Below, piece after piece: positions 1 through 8,211 of a DNA stretch of 64,000 nt (positions within the stretch are counted from its first letter, which is position 1; every line of letters starts with the position of its first letter). Origin of the DNA: Streptococcaceae bacterium (GTDB lineage Bacteria > Bacillota > Bacilli > Lactobacillales > Streptococcaceae); assembly GCA_902363395.1 (NCBI GenBank), contig CABIZZ010000004.1:1-64000 (forward strand), read 5' to 3'. A program made the position numbers and the translations under genes. The notes under the pieces were generated by a model. The model was not told the DNA's origin, made no database searches, and worked only from the letters and a program-made list of their open reading frames with translations.

Positions 1-109
<109 letters not shown>

Positions 110-260
110 ATAATTGTTTGTCTTAAACTCATTCTGTCACTGACAGATTTATTGTTTTTTTCATTGTTCAGTACTACAACATCAGTTGTAGCGCCCTGCA
201 CATTGGTTCGTCTTGTTCAGTTTTCAAAGGTCTTTGTCGCTCTCGCGCGACAACTATATT
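110..260 (-). other. rRNA operon leader
   Basis: Transcribed leader between the rRNA promoter and 16S. It has two clear hairpins: one at 234-253 (stem TTGTCGC/GCGACAA) near the transcript start, and one at 174-191 (stem CTACAAC/GTTGTAG). Such leaders normally carry 16S processing stems and antitermination signals. I did not find a convincing boxA. No protein-coding gene is supported here. Confidence 0.6.
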
Positions 261-289
261 AGTATATCACGTCCATATGTCCTTGTCAA
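261..289 (-). promoter_or_regulatory. rRNA operon promoter
   Basis: On the minus strand the -35 is TTGACA (284-289) and the -10 is TATACT (261-266), with a 17-bp spacer. This near-consensus pair directly upstream of the 16S leader is what a strong rrn promoter should look like. Confidence 0.9.
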
Positions 290-360
290 TATCTTTTTTC
301 TATTTTTTTAAATTTTTTGTTGTTTTTTTGATTTTAGAAACTTTATCTTCCTATCATATA

Positions 361-393
361 AGAAAGCTCCTGTATATTCTACAGGAGCTTTCT
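361..393 (-). terminator. Terminator downstream of hpf
   Basis: Perfect 14-bp inverted repeat (AGAAAGCTCCTGTA / TACAGGAGCTTTCT) with a 5-nt loop just past the hpf stop codon. The U-tract on the minus strand is short (TTCTTAT), so termination may be moderate. It also insulates hpf from the rRNA promoter. Confidence 0.75.
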
Positions 394-405
394 TATTGTA
401 TTAGC

Positions 406-951
406 TTATTTTTCTTTGACTTCAAGAAGTCCTACATCTCCATCTTCACGACGGTAGATGACGTTTGTTGTGTTATCTTCCACATCCTTATAGATGAAGA
501 AGTCATGTCCCAATAGTTCCATTTGTAGGATGGCTTCATCTAGTTCCATTGGTTCAATGTCAATCGTTTTTGTGCGGACAACTTTTTCAAGAGCAACACT
601 TTCCTCAACCAGAGCGTCTGTAAAGATTTTGCTGGTTGCAGATTTGCTACGATTTTTCTTTTCAATCTTTGTTTTATTCTTTCGAATTTGACGTTCAATC
701 TTATCAACTACCAAGTCAATAGATCCATACATATCTTGAGAAACATCTTCTGCACGAAGTGTAATGGAACCAAGTGGAATCGTGACCTCAACTTTTGCAG
801 TTTTTTCACGATAAACTTTTAGGTTTACGCGGGCATCCAATTCTTGCTCTGCTTGAAAATATTTTTCAATTTTTTCGAGTTTAGAAACGACGTAGTCGTG
901 AATGGCTTCTGTTACTTCTAGGTTTTCACCACGGATACTATATTTAATCAT
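406..951 (-). CDS. hpf: Ribosome hibernation promoting factor, long form
   Basis: Long-type HPF/RaiA of 181 residues. The N-terminal S30AE domain (about 1-95) binds the 30S decoding region. A basic linker (about 96-120, rich in Lys/Arg) leads to a C-terminal dimerisation domain (about 125-181, with GHDFFIYKD) that allows 100S ribosome dimers to form. Length is typical for the firmicute long form. The ATG at 951 follows GAAGG and is used. It has its own promoter at 993-1021 and is not simply a tail of comFA-comFC, although it lies directly downstream of them, as I recall in other streptococci. A CcpA-like site overlaps the promoter, suggesting carbon-source control of ribosome hibernation. Confidence 0.96.
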   Translation of the reverse strand: MIKYSIRGENLEVTEAIHDYVVSKLEKIEKYFQAEQELDARVNLKVYREKTAKVEVTIPLGSITLRAEDVSQDMYGSIDLVVDKIERQIRKNKTKIEKKNRSKSATSKIFTDALVEESVALEKVVRTKTIDIEPMELDEAILQMELLGHDFFIYKDVEDNTTNVIYRREDGDVGLLEVKEK

Positions 952-992
952 ATAAGTACCTTCTTTCTAAACGTTTTTCTTTTTATATCTAT

Positions 993-1021
993 ATTATAAC
1001 GCTTTCATTTTGTTTTTGCAA
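993..1021 (-). promoter_or_regulatory. hpf promoter
   Basis: Minus strand: -35 TTGCAA (1016-1021), 17-bp spacer, -10 TATAAT (993-998), about 40 nt upstream of the hpf ATG. Confidence 0.8.
996..1008 (-). promoter_or_regulatory. Probable CcpA (cre) site in hpf promoter
   Basis: ATGAAAGCGTTAT on the minus strand matches the catabolite-responsive element core WTGAAARCGYTTW with one mismatch. It lies in the spacer and overlaps the -10 of the hpf promoter, a position where CcpA binding would repress. The match is seen; the regulation is inferred. Confidence 0.55.
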
Positions 1022-1038
1022 ATATATTTTTGATTATT

Positions 1039-1710
1039 CTATCTTGCTAATGAAAAAGATCTTATTTCTTTCACCCCATTTACAATTAACATTTCTTTGG
1101 CTCTTTCAATGGTTGCTCCTGTTGTATAGATATCATCCACTATCATTATTTTCTTCGGCCAGCTTTGATTTTCTAGCTCTATGCGTTCAAAGGCTTGTTC
1201 TGCTTTCAATCTTTCCTTTTTATTTTTTTGTGATTGGGCCTTTGTATCCTTTTTTCTCAATAGGTCTTGATAGGGGATCCCCGCAGATTCTAAAATGGCT
1301 GTTACCTGATTAAAACCCCTTTTCTTTTTTCTAGCATCGCTTAAAGGTATGGGAACTATGGTATAGCCTTTATATTTTTTTAGTTCTGCCTTCATTTCTT
1401 CAGCAAAGAGACAAGCTAACAATTGGTCACCCTGAAATTTGTACCTTTGAAAATATTCCTTCATTTCTTCATTATAATAGTAAAGCGCTCTATGGTTTAC
1501 CTTCTTTCCTTTTCGTTTCCACTCTTGGCAATCTTCACAATAGGTTTCTGAGGATTTCTTATAACAAGACTGGCAACCAGCTTCACTTACTGGCTCAAAC
1601 TTGTTTTTACAGTTGTCACACATCGTTGGATTATCCTTTTTCATTAGGATGAGGCTCTTTAAGGATTCTTGATTGGAAAGCTCTTCATCACATAGTAAAC
1701 AATTACTCAA
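1039..1710 (-). CDS. comFC: Competence protein ComFC, phosphoribosyltransferase-like
   Basis: Late competence protein of 223 residues. The N-terminal part carries paired Cys motifs (CLLC, CDNC, CQSC, CEDC; about residues 5-60) typical of the zinc-binding region of the ComF/GntX family. The C-terminal part is a type I phosphoribosyltransferase domain with PRPP loop VDDIYTTGAT near residue 195. Genetic work in other species places ComF proteins in handling incoming single-stranded DNA. The start overlaps the comFA stop by 4 bp (ATGA arrangement), so the two are translationally coupled and share the ComX-dependent promoter upstream of comFA. Confidence 0.95.
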   Translation of the reverse strand: MSNCLLCDEELSNQESLKSLILMKKDNPTMCDNCKNKFEPVSEAGCQSCYKKSSETYCEDCQEWKRKGKKVNHRALYYYNEEMKEYFQRYKFQGDQLLACLFAEEMKAELKKYKGYTIVPIPLSDARKKKRGFNQVTAILESAGIPYQDLLRKKDTKAQSQKNKKERLKAEQAFERIELENQSWPKKIMIVDDIYTTGATIERAKEMLIVNGVKEIRSFSLAR

Positions 1711-3005
1711 AAGCCTGCCTCCCGATTCATTTCTTTTATTTCTTTAATAGCTTGCGTCATCTCTTTGCTACTACCTTCTGCCAAGTATAGTAATTCCCCT
1801 GTGGGTCTTTCCATACTTCTTCCCACACGACCAGCGATTTGAACCAGAGCACTCTTGGTAAACAATCGATGGTTGGCCTCGATTACAAACACGTCTACTT
1901 TAGGGAAGGTGACCCCCCGTTCAAGAATGGTCGTTGACACAAGGATAGTGATTTCTTGATTGCGAAATTTTTCTACCAGTTCCAACCTGTTATCCGTTTT
2001 TGAGGTTACTAGTTCGATGATCTCATTCTTGAAGGCCCTTCTTAATAGAATGAGGATTTTTTCTCCTAATTCGATTTCTGATACAAATAGGATCAGGGGG
2101 AAGGATGTTTTCCGTTGTTCTTTTATTAGCTTGAGCAACTTCATTGGCACTTGTTTCTTTTCTATTTTTTTACGTAGATCTTTTAGCCATACTTTCTTAG
2201 GGACCACAAGTGGATTACCATGAAAGCGTCTAGGTAGGCTAACGCGTTTTATCTCCTGTTTTTTGACCTTTTTATCCAATTCTTCTGTGGAGGTTGCTGT
2301 CAAATAGATGAGCTTCCCGTTCTTGGTCACTGCATTTGAAACGGCATGATAGAGAACGGGGTTGTCAACAAAAGGAAAGGCATCGACTTCATCGATTATG
2401 AGTAGATCGAAAGCTTGATAAAATTTGAGTAATTGATGAGTAGTGGATATGACAAGAGGCGTTCGGAAATAAGGGTCTGAATCACCGTGCAACAAGGAGA
2501 TGGGACAGGAAAAGTCCAGCGTCATCCGTTTATACAATTCAATACACACGTCAATCCTTGGTGTAGCAATGCACACACATCTCCCTTTTTTAATCGTTTC
2601 CGCCACCACTTGGTACATCATTTCCGTTTTACCTGCTCCTGTTACTGCGTGTACCATCATTGGCTTGCTTTCTGTTAAGGATTGAACCAACTCCTGGGAA
2701 ACCCGACTTTGAAAAGGAGTTAAGGTCCCCTGCCATCTTAAGACTTCTTCTTGCGGAAAGGCTTGTTGGGGAAAGTAATAAAGTGCTTGGTCACTTCTAA
2801 CTCTTCCTAATTGAATGCAAGCTCTACAATAGTAACTTCCTATCTGTAGTTTCCATCTAGTCTTATCAATCTGGGTTCCGCACCGATTACAAGTCAACGC
2901 CGTCTTTTCCTGCACTATAGCTGGTAGTTGCTGAGCCTGCTCAAGCAGGTCATCCTCCAGTTGGTCTTGGGTGAACAAGCGTCCATAACAATCTTCAAGT
3001 TTCAT
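1707..3005 (-). CDS. comFA: DNA transport helicase ComFA
   Basis: ATP-dependent helicase-like motor thought to pull transforming single-stranded DNA through the ComEC channel. It has an N-terminal four-Cys zinc site (CNRC and CRAC), Walker A GAGKTEM near residue 120, a DEVD Walker B box and motif VI GRVGRS near the C-terminus. The reading frame is open up to 3071, but the family-like start is the ATG at 3005 (MKLEDCYGRLFT), giving 432 residues, the length I recall for pneumococcal ComFA. There is no Shine-Dalgarno before this ATG and the CIN box ends only 7 nt upstream, so the transcript may be leaderless. comFC overlaps its end by 4 bp. Confidence 0.95.
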   Translation of the reverse strand: MKLEDCYGRLFTQDQLEDDLLEQAQQLPAIVQEKTALTCNRCGTQIDKTRWKLQIGSYYCRACIQLGRVRSDQALYYFPQQAFPQEEVLRWQGTLTPFQSRVSQELVQSLTESKPMMVHAVTGAGKTEMMYQVVAETIKKGRCVCIATPRIDVCIELYKRMTLDFSCPISLLHGDSDPYFRTPLVISTTHQLLKFYQAFDLLIIDEVDAFPFVDNPVLYHAVSNAVTKNGKLIYLTATSTEELDKKVKKQEIKRVSLPRRFHGNPLVVPKKVWLKDLRKKIEKKQVPMKLLKLIKEQRKTSFPLILFVSEIELGEKILILLRRAFKNEIIELVTSKTDNRLELVEKFRNQEITILVSTTILERGVTFPKVDVFVIEANHRLFTKSALVQIAGRVGRSMERPTGELLYLAEGSSKEMTQAIKEIKEMNREAGF

Positions 3006-3012
3006 ACTTATA

Positions 3013-3020
3013 TATTCGTA
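3013..3020 (-). promoter_or_regulatory. ComX (sigma-X) CIN box for comFA-comFC
   Basis: TACGAATA on the minus strand, an exact match to the combox/CIN -10-like element recognised by RNA polymerase with the competence sigma factor ComX. It sits 7 nt upstream of the comFA ATG. It is the only copy I noticed in the window. Confidence 0.85.
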
Positions 3021-3060
3021 AAAGCTCGCAGTTTTAAGAGTTTTTTTGTAAAATAAATGT

Positions 3061-3693
3061 ATGGAATACAAGACTTTTAAAGAGGACGGTCTCGTCCAAG
3101 AAGAAATTAAAAAATCCCGCTTTCTTTGCCATGTTAAACGAGTTTATACTGAAGAGGAAGCTCGCGACTTTATAGCCGCTATCAAGAAGGAACATTATAA
3201 GGCAACTCACAATTGTTCTGCTTTTGTCATTGGAGAGCAATTTGAAATTAAACGGACCAGTGACGATGGCGAACCGAGTGGGACTGCTGGCGTGCCCATG
3301 CTTGGTGTTTTAGAGAACCACGAACTGACCAATGTCTGCTGTGTCGTTACTCGTTATTTTGGAGGGATCAAGCTTGGAGCCGGCGGACTCATTCGCGCTT
3401 ATGCTGGCAGTGTCGCACAAGCTGTAAAAGAAATCGGTCTCGTTGAGATCAAAGAGCAGGTTGGTCTAGGGATTAGCTTAACTTATCCCCAATACCAAGA
3501 GTTTGCGAACTTTTTATCCGCTCACCAATTAACAGAATACCAGACAGACTTCACCGATGCTGTCTTTAGTCTAATCTATGTAGATAAAGGGCAAAAAGAA
3601 GATGTGATTGCCGACCTGGTTGATTTTTACCATGGAAAAGTTGAGATTAGTGATCAGGGATTAAAGGAAGTGGAAGTTCCTATCCCGTTATAA
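3061..3693 (+). CDS. YigZ/IMPACT family protein (UPF0029)
   Basis: A 210-residue member of the UPF0029/IMPACT family. The N-terminal IMPACT domain (about 15-125) contains the family signature RTSDDGEPSGTAGVPML. The C-terminal DUF1949 ferredoxin-like domain covers about 135-205. Eukaryotic IMPACT regulates translation through GCN1/GCN2; the bacterial role is not settled. Divergent from comFA: the two ATGs are 55 bp apart. No Shine-Dalgarno precedes the ATG; TAAAAT (3049-3054) ends 6 nt before it, so the message may be leaderless. The 4-gene neighbourhood with comFA, comFC and hpf is one I recall from other streptococci. Confidence 0.9.
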   Translation: MEYKTFKEDGLVQEEIKKSRFLCHVKRVYTEEEARDFIAAIKKEHYKATHNCSAFVIGEQFEIKRTSDDGEPSGTAGVPMLGVLENHELTNVCCVVTRYFGGIKLGAGGLIRAYAGSVAQAVKEIGLVEIKEQVGLGISLTYPQYQEFANFLSAHQLTEYQTDFTDAVFSLIYVDKGQKEDVIADLVDFYHGKVEISDQGLKEVEVPIPL

Positions 3694-3723
3694 AAAAAGG
3701 CTATCGCATCGATAGCTTTTTTA
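3692..3723 (+). terminator. Terminator of the IMPACT-family gene
   Basis: Hairpin AAGGCTATCG / CGATAGCTTT followed by a T-run, immediately after the stop codon. Confidence 0.85.
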
Positions 3724-3726
3724 TAT

Positions 3727-3755
3727 TTTACAAACCTTCTTACTGGCGGTATACT
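3727..3755 (+). promoter_or_regulatory. cysK promoter
   Basis: -35 TTTACA (3727-3732), 17-bp spacer, -10 TATACT (3750-3755), starting directly after the preceding terminator. The ribosome binding site AAAGGAG follows near 3768. Confidence 0.8.
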
Positions 3756-3784
3756 GGATACACTAACAAAGGAGTGTATATCGT

Positions 3785-4714
3785 ATGCCAATCTATCAAA
3801 ATATTACAGAATTAATCGGAAAAACACCTATTGTAAAATTGAATCACCTAGTACCTGAAGGGGCTGCTGATGTCTATGTTAAGTTAGAAGCATTCAACCC
3901 TGGTTCATCTGTTAAAGACCGGATTGCTCTTAGCATGATTGAAAAAGCAGAACGAGATGGACTTCTTCAACCCGGTTCTACTATCGTTGAAGCAACCAGC
4001 GGAAATACAGGAATTGGTTTGTCATGGGTCGGTGCTGCCAAAGGGTATAAAGTGGTCATCGTCATGCCTGAAACCATGAGTGTTGAACGTCGGAAAATCA
4101 TTCAAGCTTATGGAGCAGAACTTGTCTTAACTCCAGGTAGCGAAGGAATGAAAGGAGCTATCGCTAAAGCAGAAGAAATCGCTGCAGAACGAAACGGTTT
4201 CCTTCCCCTTCAATTTAACAACAGCGCCAACCCAGAAGTCCATGAAGCAACAACAGGACAAGAAATTTTAGAAGCTTTTGGGCCAAATGGATTGGATGCT
4301 TACGTCAGTGGTGTTGGAACTGGTGGAACTATTTCAGGTGTTTCTCATGCCTTGAAAAAAGTCAACCCAGCTGTTCAAGTCTATGCAGTCGAAGCAGATG
4401 AATCAGCGATTCTTTCTGGTGAAAAACCTGGACCACACAAAATCCAAGGATTGTCAGCAGGTTTCATTCCAGAAACGTTGGATACCAATTCTTATGATGG
4501 CGTAATCCGCGTCACTTCTGAACAAGCTTTAGAATTAGGTCGCTACATTGGTGGAAAAGAAGGATTCTTAGTTGGAATTTCATCTGCTGCCGCTATCTAT
4601 GCAGCAATTGAAGTCGCTAAAGAGCTTGGAGCTGGTAAAAAAGTCTTGGCTTTGGCACCGGATAATGGAGAGCGTTACCTTTCAACCACCCTTTACGATT
4701 TTGATCAAGAATAA
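3785..4714 (+). CDS. cysK: Cysteine synthase A (O-acetylserine sulfhydrylase)
   Basis: PLP enzyme of 309 residues that makes cysteine from O-acetylserine and sulfide in the cytoplasm. The PLP-binding lysine is K44 in GSSVKDR. The substrate loop TSGNTGIG lies near residue 70 and the phosphate-binding loop GTGGTISG near 178. Length and motifs match CysK rather than the larger CBS type. It is a single-gene unit with its own promoter, an AAAGGAG ribosome binding site, and a bidirectional terminator shared with the convergent S1-domain gene. Confidence 0.96.
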   Translation: MPIYQNITELIGKTPIVKLNHLVPEGAADVYVKLEAFNPGSSVKDRIALSMIEKAERDGLLQPGSTIVEATSGNTGIGLSWVGAAKGYKVVIVMPETMSVERRKIIQAYGAELVLTPGSEGMKGAIAKAEEIAAERNGFLPLQFNNSANPEVHEATTGQEILEAFGPNGLDAYVSGVGTGGTISGVSHALKKVNPAVQVYAVEADESAILSGEKPGPHKIQGLSAGFIPETLDTNSYDGVIRVTSEQALELGRYIGGKEGFLVGISSAAAIYAAIEVAKELGAGKKVLALAPDNGERYLSTTLYDFDQE

Positions 4715-4744
4715 AAAAGAGGCTACGATGTAGCCTCTTTTTCT
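4714..4744. terminator. Bidirectional terminator, cysK / S1-domain gene
   Basis: Inverted repeat AAAAAGAGGCTA / TAGCCTCTTTTT with a 5-nt loop, A-rich on one flank and T-rich on the other, between convergent genes. Confidence 0.85.
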
Positions 4745-4765
4745 TCTATCTGCAGAAACAAATTC

Positions 4766-5134
4766 TTATTTTACCTGATTGGTATCACTCAAAAATTCTT
4801 TACTTTCTTTAATCCAAATAGGTAATTGCTTGGCTAAAGGAGTAAAACCGATCTTATGGCGATCATTTGAAAAACGATGATGGCGAAAATGTTTTCTGTT
4901 CCCAGCTTCTAAGGTTCGAAGGGACAAGCTAGCCTTCCCAGAGTATTCATCTATATCAATAACCTGGGTATAAACTTGATCCCCAATTTTTAAGATATCA
5001 TGAATGTTGTCGATATATCCACTACGGATTTCAGAAATATGGATCAAACCGGTTACCCCTGTCTCTAATTCAACAAAGGCTCCATAAGGTTGCAAGCCTG
5101 TCACAACACCCTTGAGTTTATCCCCGATTCTCAT
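4766..5134 (-). CDS. cvfD: S1 RNA-binding domain protein, CvfD/YugI type
   Basis: A 122-residue protein with one S1 OB-fold RNA-binding domain (about 1-72, GDKLKGVVTGLQPYGAFVEL). A basic C-terminal tail contains HFRHHRFSNDRHK. It resembles the general stress/S1 proteins YugI (Bacillus) and CvfD (pneumococcus), the latter described as a post-transcriptional regulator. The start codon overlaps the stop of the upstream HAD-cyclophilin gene by 4 bp, so they are coupled. The name rests on length, domain content and neighbourhood. Confidence 0.85.
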   Translation of the reverse strand: MRIGDKLKGVVTGLQPYGAFVELETGVTGLIHISEIRSGYIDNIHDILKIGDQVYTQVIDIDEYSGKASLSLRTLEAGNRKHFRHHRFSNDRHKIGFTPLAKQLPIWIKESKEFLSDTNQVK

Positions 5135-6537
5135 GCCTCTCCCTCAATGTCAATCGATTCCATGACCACATCTTCTTTAGGTTTGTCCATGGCACCTGTC
5201 TCAACTGCCGCAATTGTATCCAATACTTGATAAGAAGCTTCATCCATCAACTGACCGAAAACTGTGTGACGACGGTCCAAATGAGGAGTTCCTCCTTCTT
5301 CTGCGTAAATCTCTGCAATAGCTTCAGGCCAACCACCACGGGCAATTTCCTTTTTAGAATAAGGAAGGTGTTGGTTTTGAACGATGAAGAATTGACTGCC
5401 GTTGGTATTTGGACCGGCATTGGCCATGGATAACGCACCACGGATATTGTACAACTCTTCTGAGAATTCATCTTCAAAAGACTCTCCATAGATGGATTCT
5501 CCACCCATACCTGTTCCAGTTGGGTCCCCACCTTGAATCATGAAATCTTTAATGATGCGGTGGAAAATCACTCCATTGTAGTAGCCATCTTTCGCTAGCG
5601 CAATAAAGTTTGCTACTGTTTTCGGTGCTTGATCAGGGAAGAGACGAATCTTCAGTTCTCCATAGTTGGTATGAATCGTCGCAATTGGTCCTGTTTCTTG
5701 ATCCATTTTTGTTTGTGGTAAATGCAATTCTTTTTCAACCATTTTTAACTCCTCTAAGGCATGTAAGATGCCATCTTCTTCTAAATTTTTTGTGACATAA
5801 TCTGCTTTTGCTTTTAATGCATCCTGGGCATTCCCCATGGCAATCGCTAAACCAGCATAGTCAAATAGTTCTAAGTCGTTCAATCCATCCCCAAATGTTA
5901 AGACATTTTCTGGTTTGAATCCCAATTTTTCGACTACTTTTGAGACACCATGAGCTTTTGATTGCTGATCCAAGACAACATCTGATGAGATTGGGTGCCA
6001 ACGAACCAAACGCAATTTTTGCTCCAAATTCTCAGGTAGGGCATCGAATGTTTTACCAGTCTCGAATGTCCACATCTGATAAATGGGATGTTTGGCAGCA
6101 AAATCAAGATCTACTGGTAGGTTTGGATAAATGGGATCAATGGCCTGGCTCATCTCTTCTGTCCGAGCTGAAAGAGCTGCTTGATGACTCCCAACCAAAC
6201 CATAATGAATCCCTACCTGCTTAGCCCAAGCAATAAAGTCCTGAACAAGTGGATTTGGTACCCTTTCTTCATAAATGACATTGTCCTTACGATCAATCAC
6301 GTAGGAACCATTCAGAGTGACGTAAAAGTCAGGTTGGAGAGCCTTGATTTCTTCCGGCACTCCAAAAATCCCTCTCCCACTAGCAATAGCTGTGTAAATT
6401 CCTTTTTCTCGTAATTGAGAGAATACTCTGGTGACCGAAGCCGGAACATAGCCGGTCTCAACATTTCGTAAGGTATCGTCAATATCAAAAAATACTATTT
6501 TAATCTTTTTTGCTTTGTAGCGTGTTTTTGCATCCAT
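5131..6537 (-). CDS. HAD-family phosphatase fused to cyclophilin peptidyl-prolyl isomerase
   Basis: Two-domain protein of 468 residues. The N-terminal part (about 10-265) is a Cof-type HAD hydrolase with motif I DIDDTLR, and GDGLND as motif IV. The C-terminal part (about 280-468) is a cyclophilin with FHRIIKDFMIQGGDPTGTG and NGSQFFIV, which catalyses cis-trans isomerisation of prolyl bonds. No signal peptide is visible, so it is cytoplasmic. The ATG at 6549 has no ribosome binding site; the ATG at 6537 is preceded by TGGAGAC at good spacing and is chosen. Overlaps the downstream S1-domain gene by 4 bp. I recall a similar fusion in other streptococci. The HAD substrate is unknown. Confidence 0.92.
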   Translation of the reverse strand: MDAKTRYKAKKIKIVFFDIDDTLRNVETGYVPASVTRVFSQLREKGIYTAIASGRGIFGVPEEIKALQPDFYVTLNGSYVIDRKDNVIYEERVPNPLVQDFIAWAKQVGIHYGLVGSHQAALSARTEEMSQAIDPIYPNLPVDLDFAAKHPIYQMWTFETGKTFDALPENLEQKLRLVRWHPISSDVVLDQQSKAHGVSKVVEKLGFKPENVLTFGDGLNDLELFDYAGLAIAMGNAQDALKAKADYVTKNLEEDGILHALEELKMVEKELHLPQTKMDQETGPIATIHTNYGELKIRLFPDQAPKTVANFIALAKDGYYNGVIFHRIIKDFMIQGGDPTGTGMGGESIYGESFEDEFSEELYNIRGALSMANAGPNTNGSQFFIVQNQHLPYSKKEIARGGWPEAIAEIYAEEGGTPHLDRRHTVFGQLMDEASYQVLDTIAAVETGAMDKPKEDVVMESIDIEGEA

Positions 6538-6563
6538 GTGGGTCTCCATTCAGTATGCTGTCT

Positions 6564-6572
6564 ATTATAGCA
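6564..6572 (-). promoter_or_regulatory. Extended -10 promoter of the HAD-cyclophilin gene
   Basis: TGCTATAAT on the minus strand, an extended -10 box without a clear -35, about 27 nt upstream of the chosen ATG. Confidence 0.65.
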
Positions 6573-6581
6573 TGTTTTTGA

Positions 6582-7217
6582 CTAAAAATCTTCCTGAGAA
6601 ACCAAGTGATGCTGGAAGGCATAGACCACTGCCTGAGTACGGTCGCTCACTTCTAATTTTGACAAAATATTCGACACATGGGTCTTGACTGTTTTTAATG
6701 AAATGAATAACTCATCAGCAATCCGTTGATTTTCATATCCCTTGGTTAGCAAAGCCAAGATATCTCGTTCACGCGCTGTCAGGTCGTCATGGAGTTCCAC
6801 GTGATTTTTTCGATACTCTACTTTTTGGCTGACCTCTGTCTCAATTGCCAACTCTCCCTGTTCCACCTTGCGAATAGCCCGTAAAATTTCCTCTGCACTG
6901 GAAGTTTTGAGCATATAGCCCTTGGCTCCCGCATCCAAGACAGGATAGATTTTTTCATTGTCCAAATAGGATGTTAGGATCAATATTTTTGCATCTGGCC
7001 ACTCCTTTAGGATGGCGAGTGTCGCTTCAATCCCAGTCATATGGGGCATGACAATATCCATAATGATGACATCCGGTCGCTCTTGTAAGGCTAACTCTAC
7101 ACCTGCTTGACCATCACTGGCTTCTAGGACTTGATCTATCCCATCTTGCATACTTAAATAGCTTTTCAAGCCTAATCGGACCATTTCATGATCATCTACT
7201 AGTAATAATTTCATCAT
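6582..7217 (-). CDS. liaR: Response regulator LiaR (NarL/FixJ family)
   Basis: A 211-residue response regulator with an N-terminal receiver domain (phosphoacceptor D54 in IIMDIVMP) and a C-terminal LuxR-type helix-turn-helix (about 145-205). It partners with LiaS in the cell-envelope stress system LiaFSR (VraTSR in staphylococci), which responds to lipid II-interfering antibiotics. The start overlaps liaS by 26 bp, giving tight translational coupling. MMKLL offers two adjacent ATGs; the first is listed. Confidence 0.95.
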   Translation of the reverse strand: MMKLLLVDDHEMVRLGLKSYLSMQDGIDQVLEASDGQAGVELALQERPDVIIMDIVMPHMTGIEATLAILKEWPDAKILILTSYLDNEKIYPVLDAGAKGYMLKTSSAEEILRAIRKVEQGELAIETEVSQKVEYRKNHVELHDDLTARERDILALLTKGYENQRIADELFISLKTVKTHVSNILSKLEVSDRTQAVVYAFQHHLVSQEDF

Positions 7218-8211
7218 CTTCTCCTTCTACTAACGGCACTTTAATATCAATAGCCACTCCCTTTTTGGGACTGGTCAAAATCTTAATTCTTCCTGCCATG
7301 TCATCTACTCGATCCTGAATATTCTTCATACCGTAACTTAGTTCACCCAAAGATTCTGGATCAAATCCCACTCCATCATCTGCTAATTTCAGATGGAGAG
7401 ATTGTTCTGTTTGCAACAGATAAACATCCAAGCGCTTAGCATGGGCATGTTTCAGTGTATTGCTCACTACTTCTTGCACAATACGAAAAATATGCTCTTC
7501 AATTGATTTTGGTAATTTTTGAACATCATGTTCAAAGTATACTTCTAAATTGCTCTTTTCTTGTAGTTCTCTAAAAATCACCTGGAGACCTTCTACCAAG
7601 TTTCGACCTTCTAATTCTGTCGGCCGCAAGTGTAACAATAGAATCCGCAAATCGTTTTGAGCAGTATTTAAAATTTCTGTGACCCCCTTCAACTGTTGCC
7701 CTACTTTAGGGAGTTGAAGAACTTGATCCTGACTGGCTACACCAGACAAAATCATATTAGCTGCAAATAATTCCTGGCTCACCGTATCATGGAGATCTCG
7801 GGCAATTCGCCTGCGCTCTCTTTCCACAATCTCTTCTTCATTTTGCATGACCCGATTTTCTGTTCGTTGCAAATTTTCTGTCAGGCGTTTGAGCTTACGA
7901 TCCAAGCGTTGAAACTCATCATTAATCTCTTTGTTTTCTCCGAGTTTCAGCTTCTTGCCTTCGAGCAAGTTTCTCAGGTTTTTTTGGACGGTGTTCATGA
8001 TTGTAAATTGAATCAATTTAATCAATAAAATCATCAAAATAGTCAGAGCAACCGTCAGACCAAAACCAATAAACAGAAAAGCACGCAGTTTAGATAAATC
8101 TTCCAATAGATAAGTCCACTGAAAGTCAAAGAGACCAAAGATAGAATGGATAATAACAGCTAGAATTAAGACCGTATAAAGGAAGATTAAAAGATAGTCT
8201 GTTCGTTTCAT
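7192..8211 (-). CDS. liaS: Sensor histidine kinase LiaS
   Basis: Membrane sensor kinase of 339 residues. Two N-terminal transmembrane helices (about 5-27 and 43-70) with a very short outside loop mark an intramembrane-sensing kinase. The HisKA_3 box RRIARDLHD places the phosphoacceptor at H141, and the C-terminal HATPase domain has DDGVGF. LiaF inhibits it in the absence of stress. The start overlaps liaF by 4 bp. Confidence 0.95.
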   Translation of the reverse strand: MKRTDYLLIFLYTVLILAVIIHSIFGLFDFQWTYLLEDLSKLRAFLFIGFGLTVALTILMILLIKLIQFTIMNTVQKNLRNLLEGKKLKLGENKEINDEFQRLDRKLKRLTENLQRTENRVMQNEEEIVERERRRIARDLHDTVSQELFAANMILSGVASQDQVLQLPKVGQQLKGVTEILNTAQNDLRILLLHLRPTELEGRNLVEGLQVIFRELQEKSNLEVYFEHDVQKLPKSIEEHIFRIVQEVVSNTLKHAHAKRLDVYLLQTEQSLHLKLADDGVGFDPESLGELSYGMKNIQDRVDDMAGRIKILTSPKKGVAIDIKVPLVEGEDDEIITSR

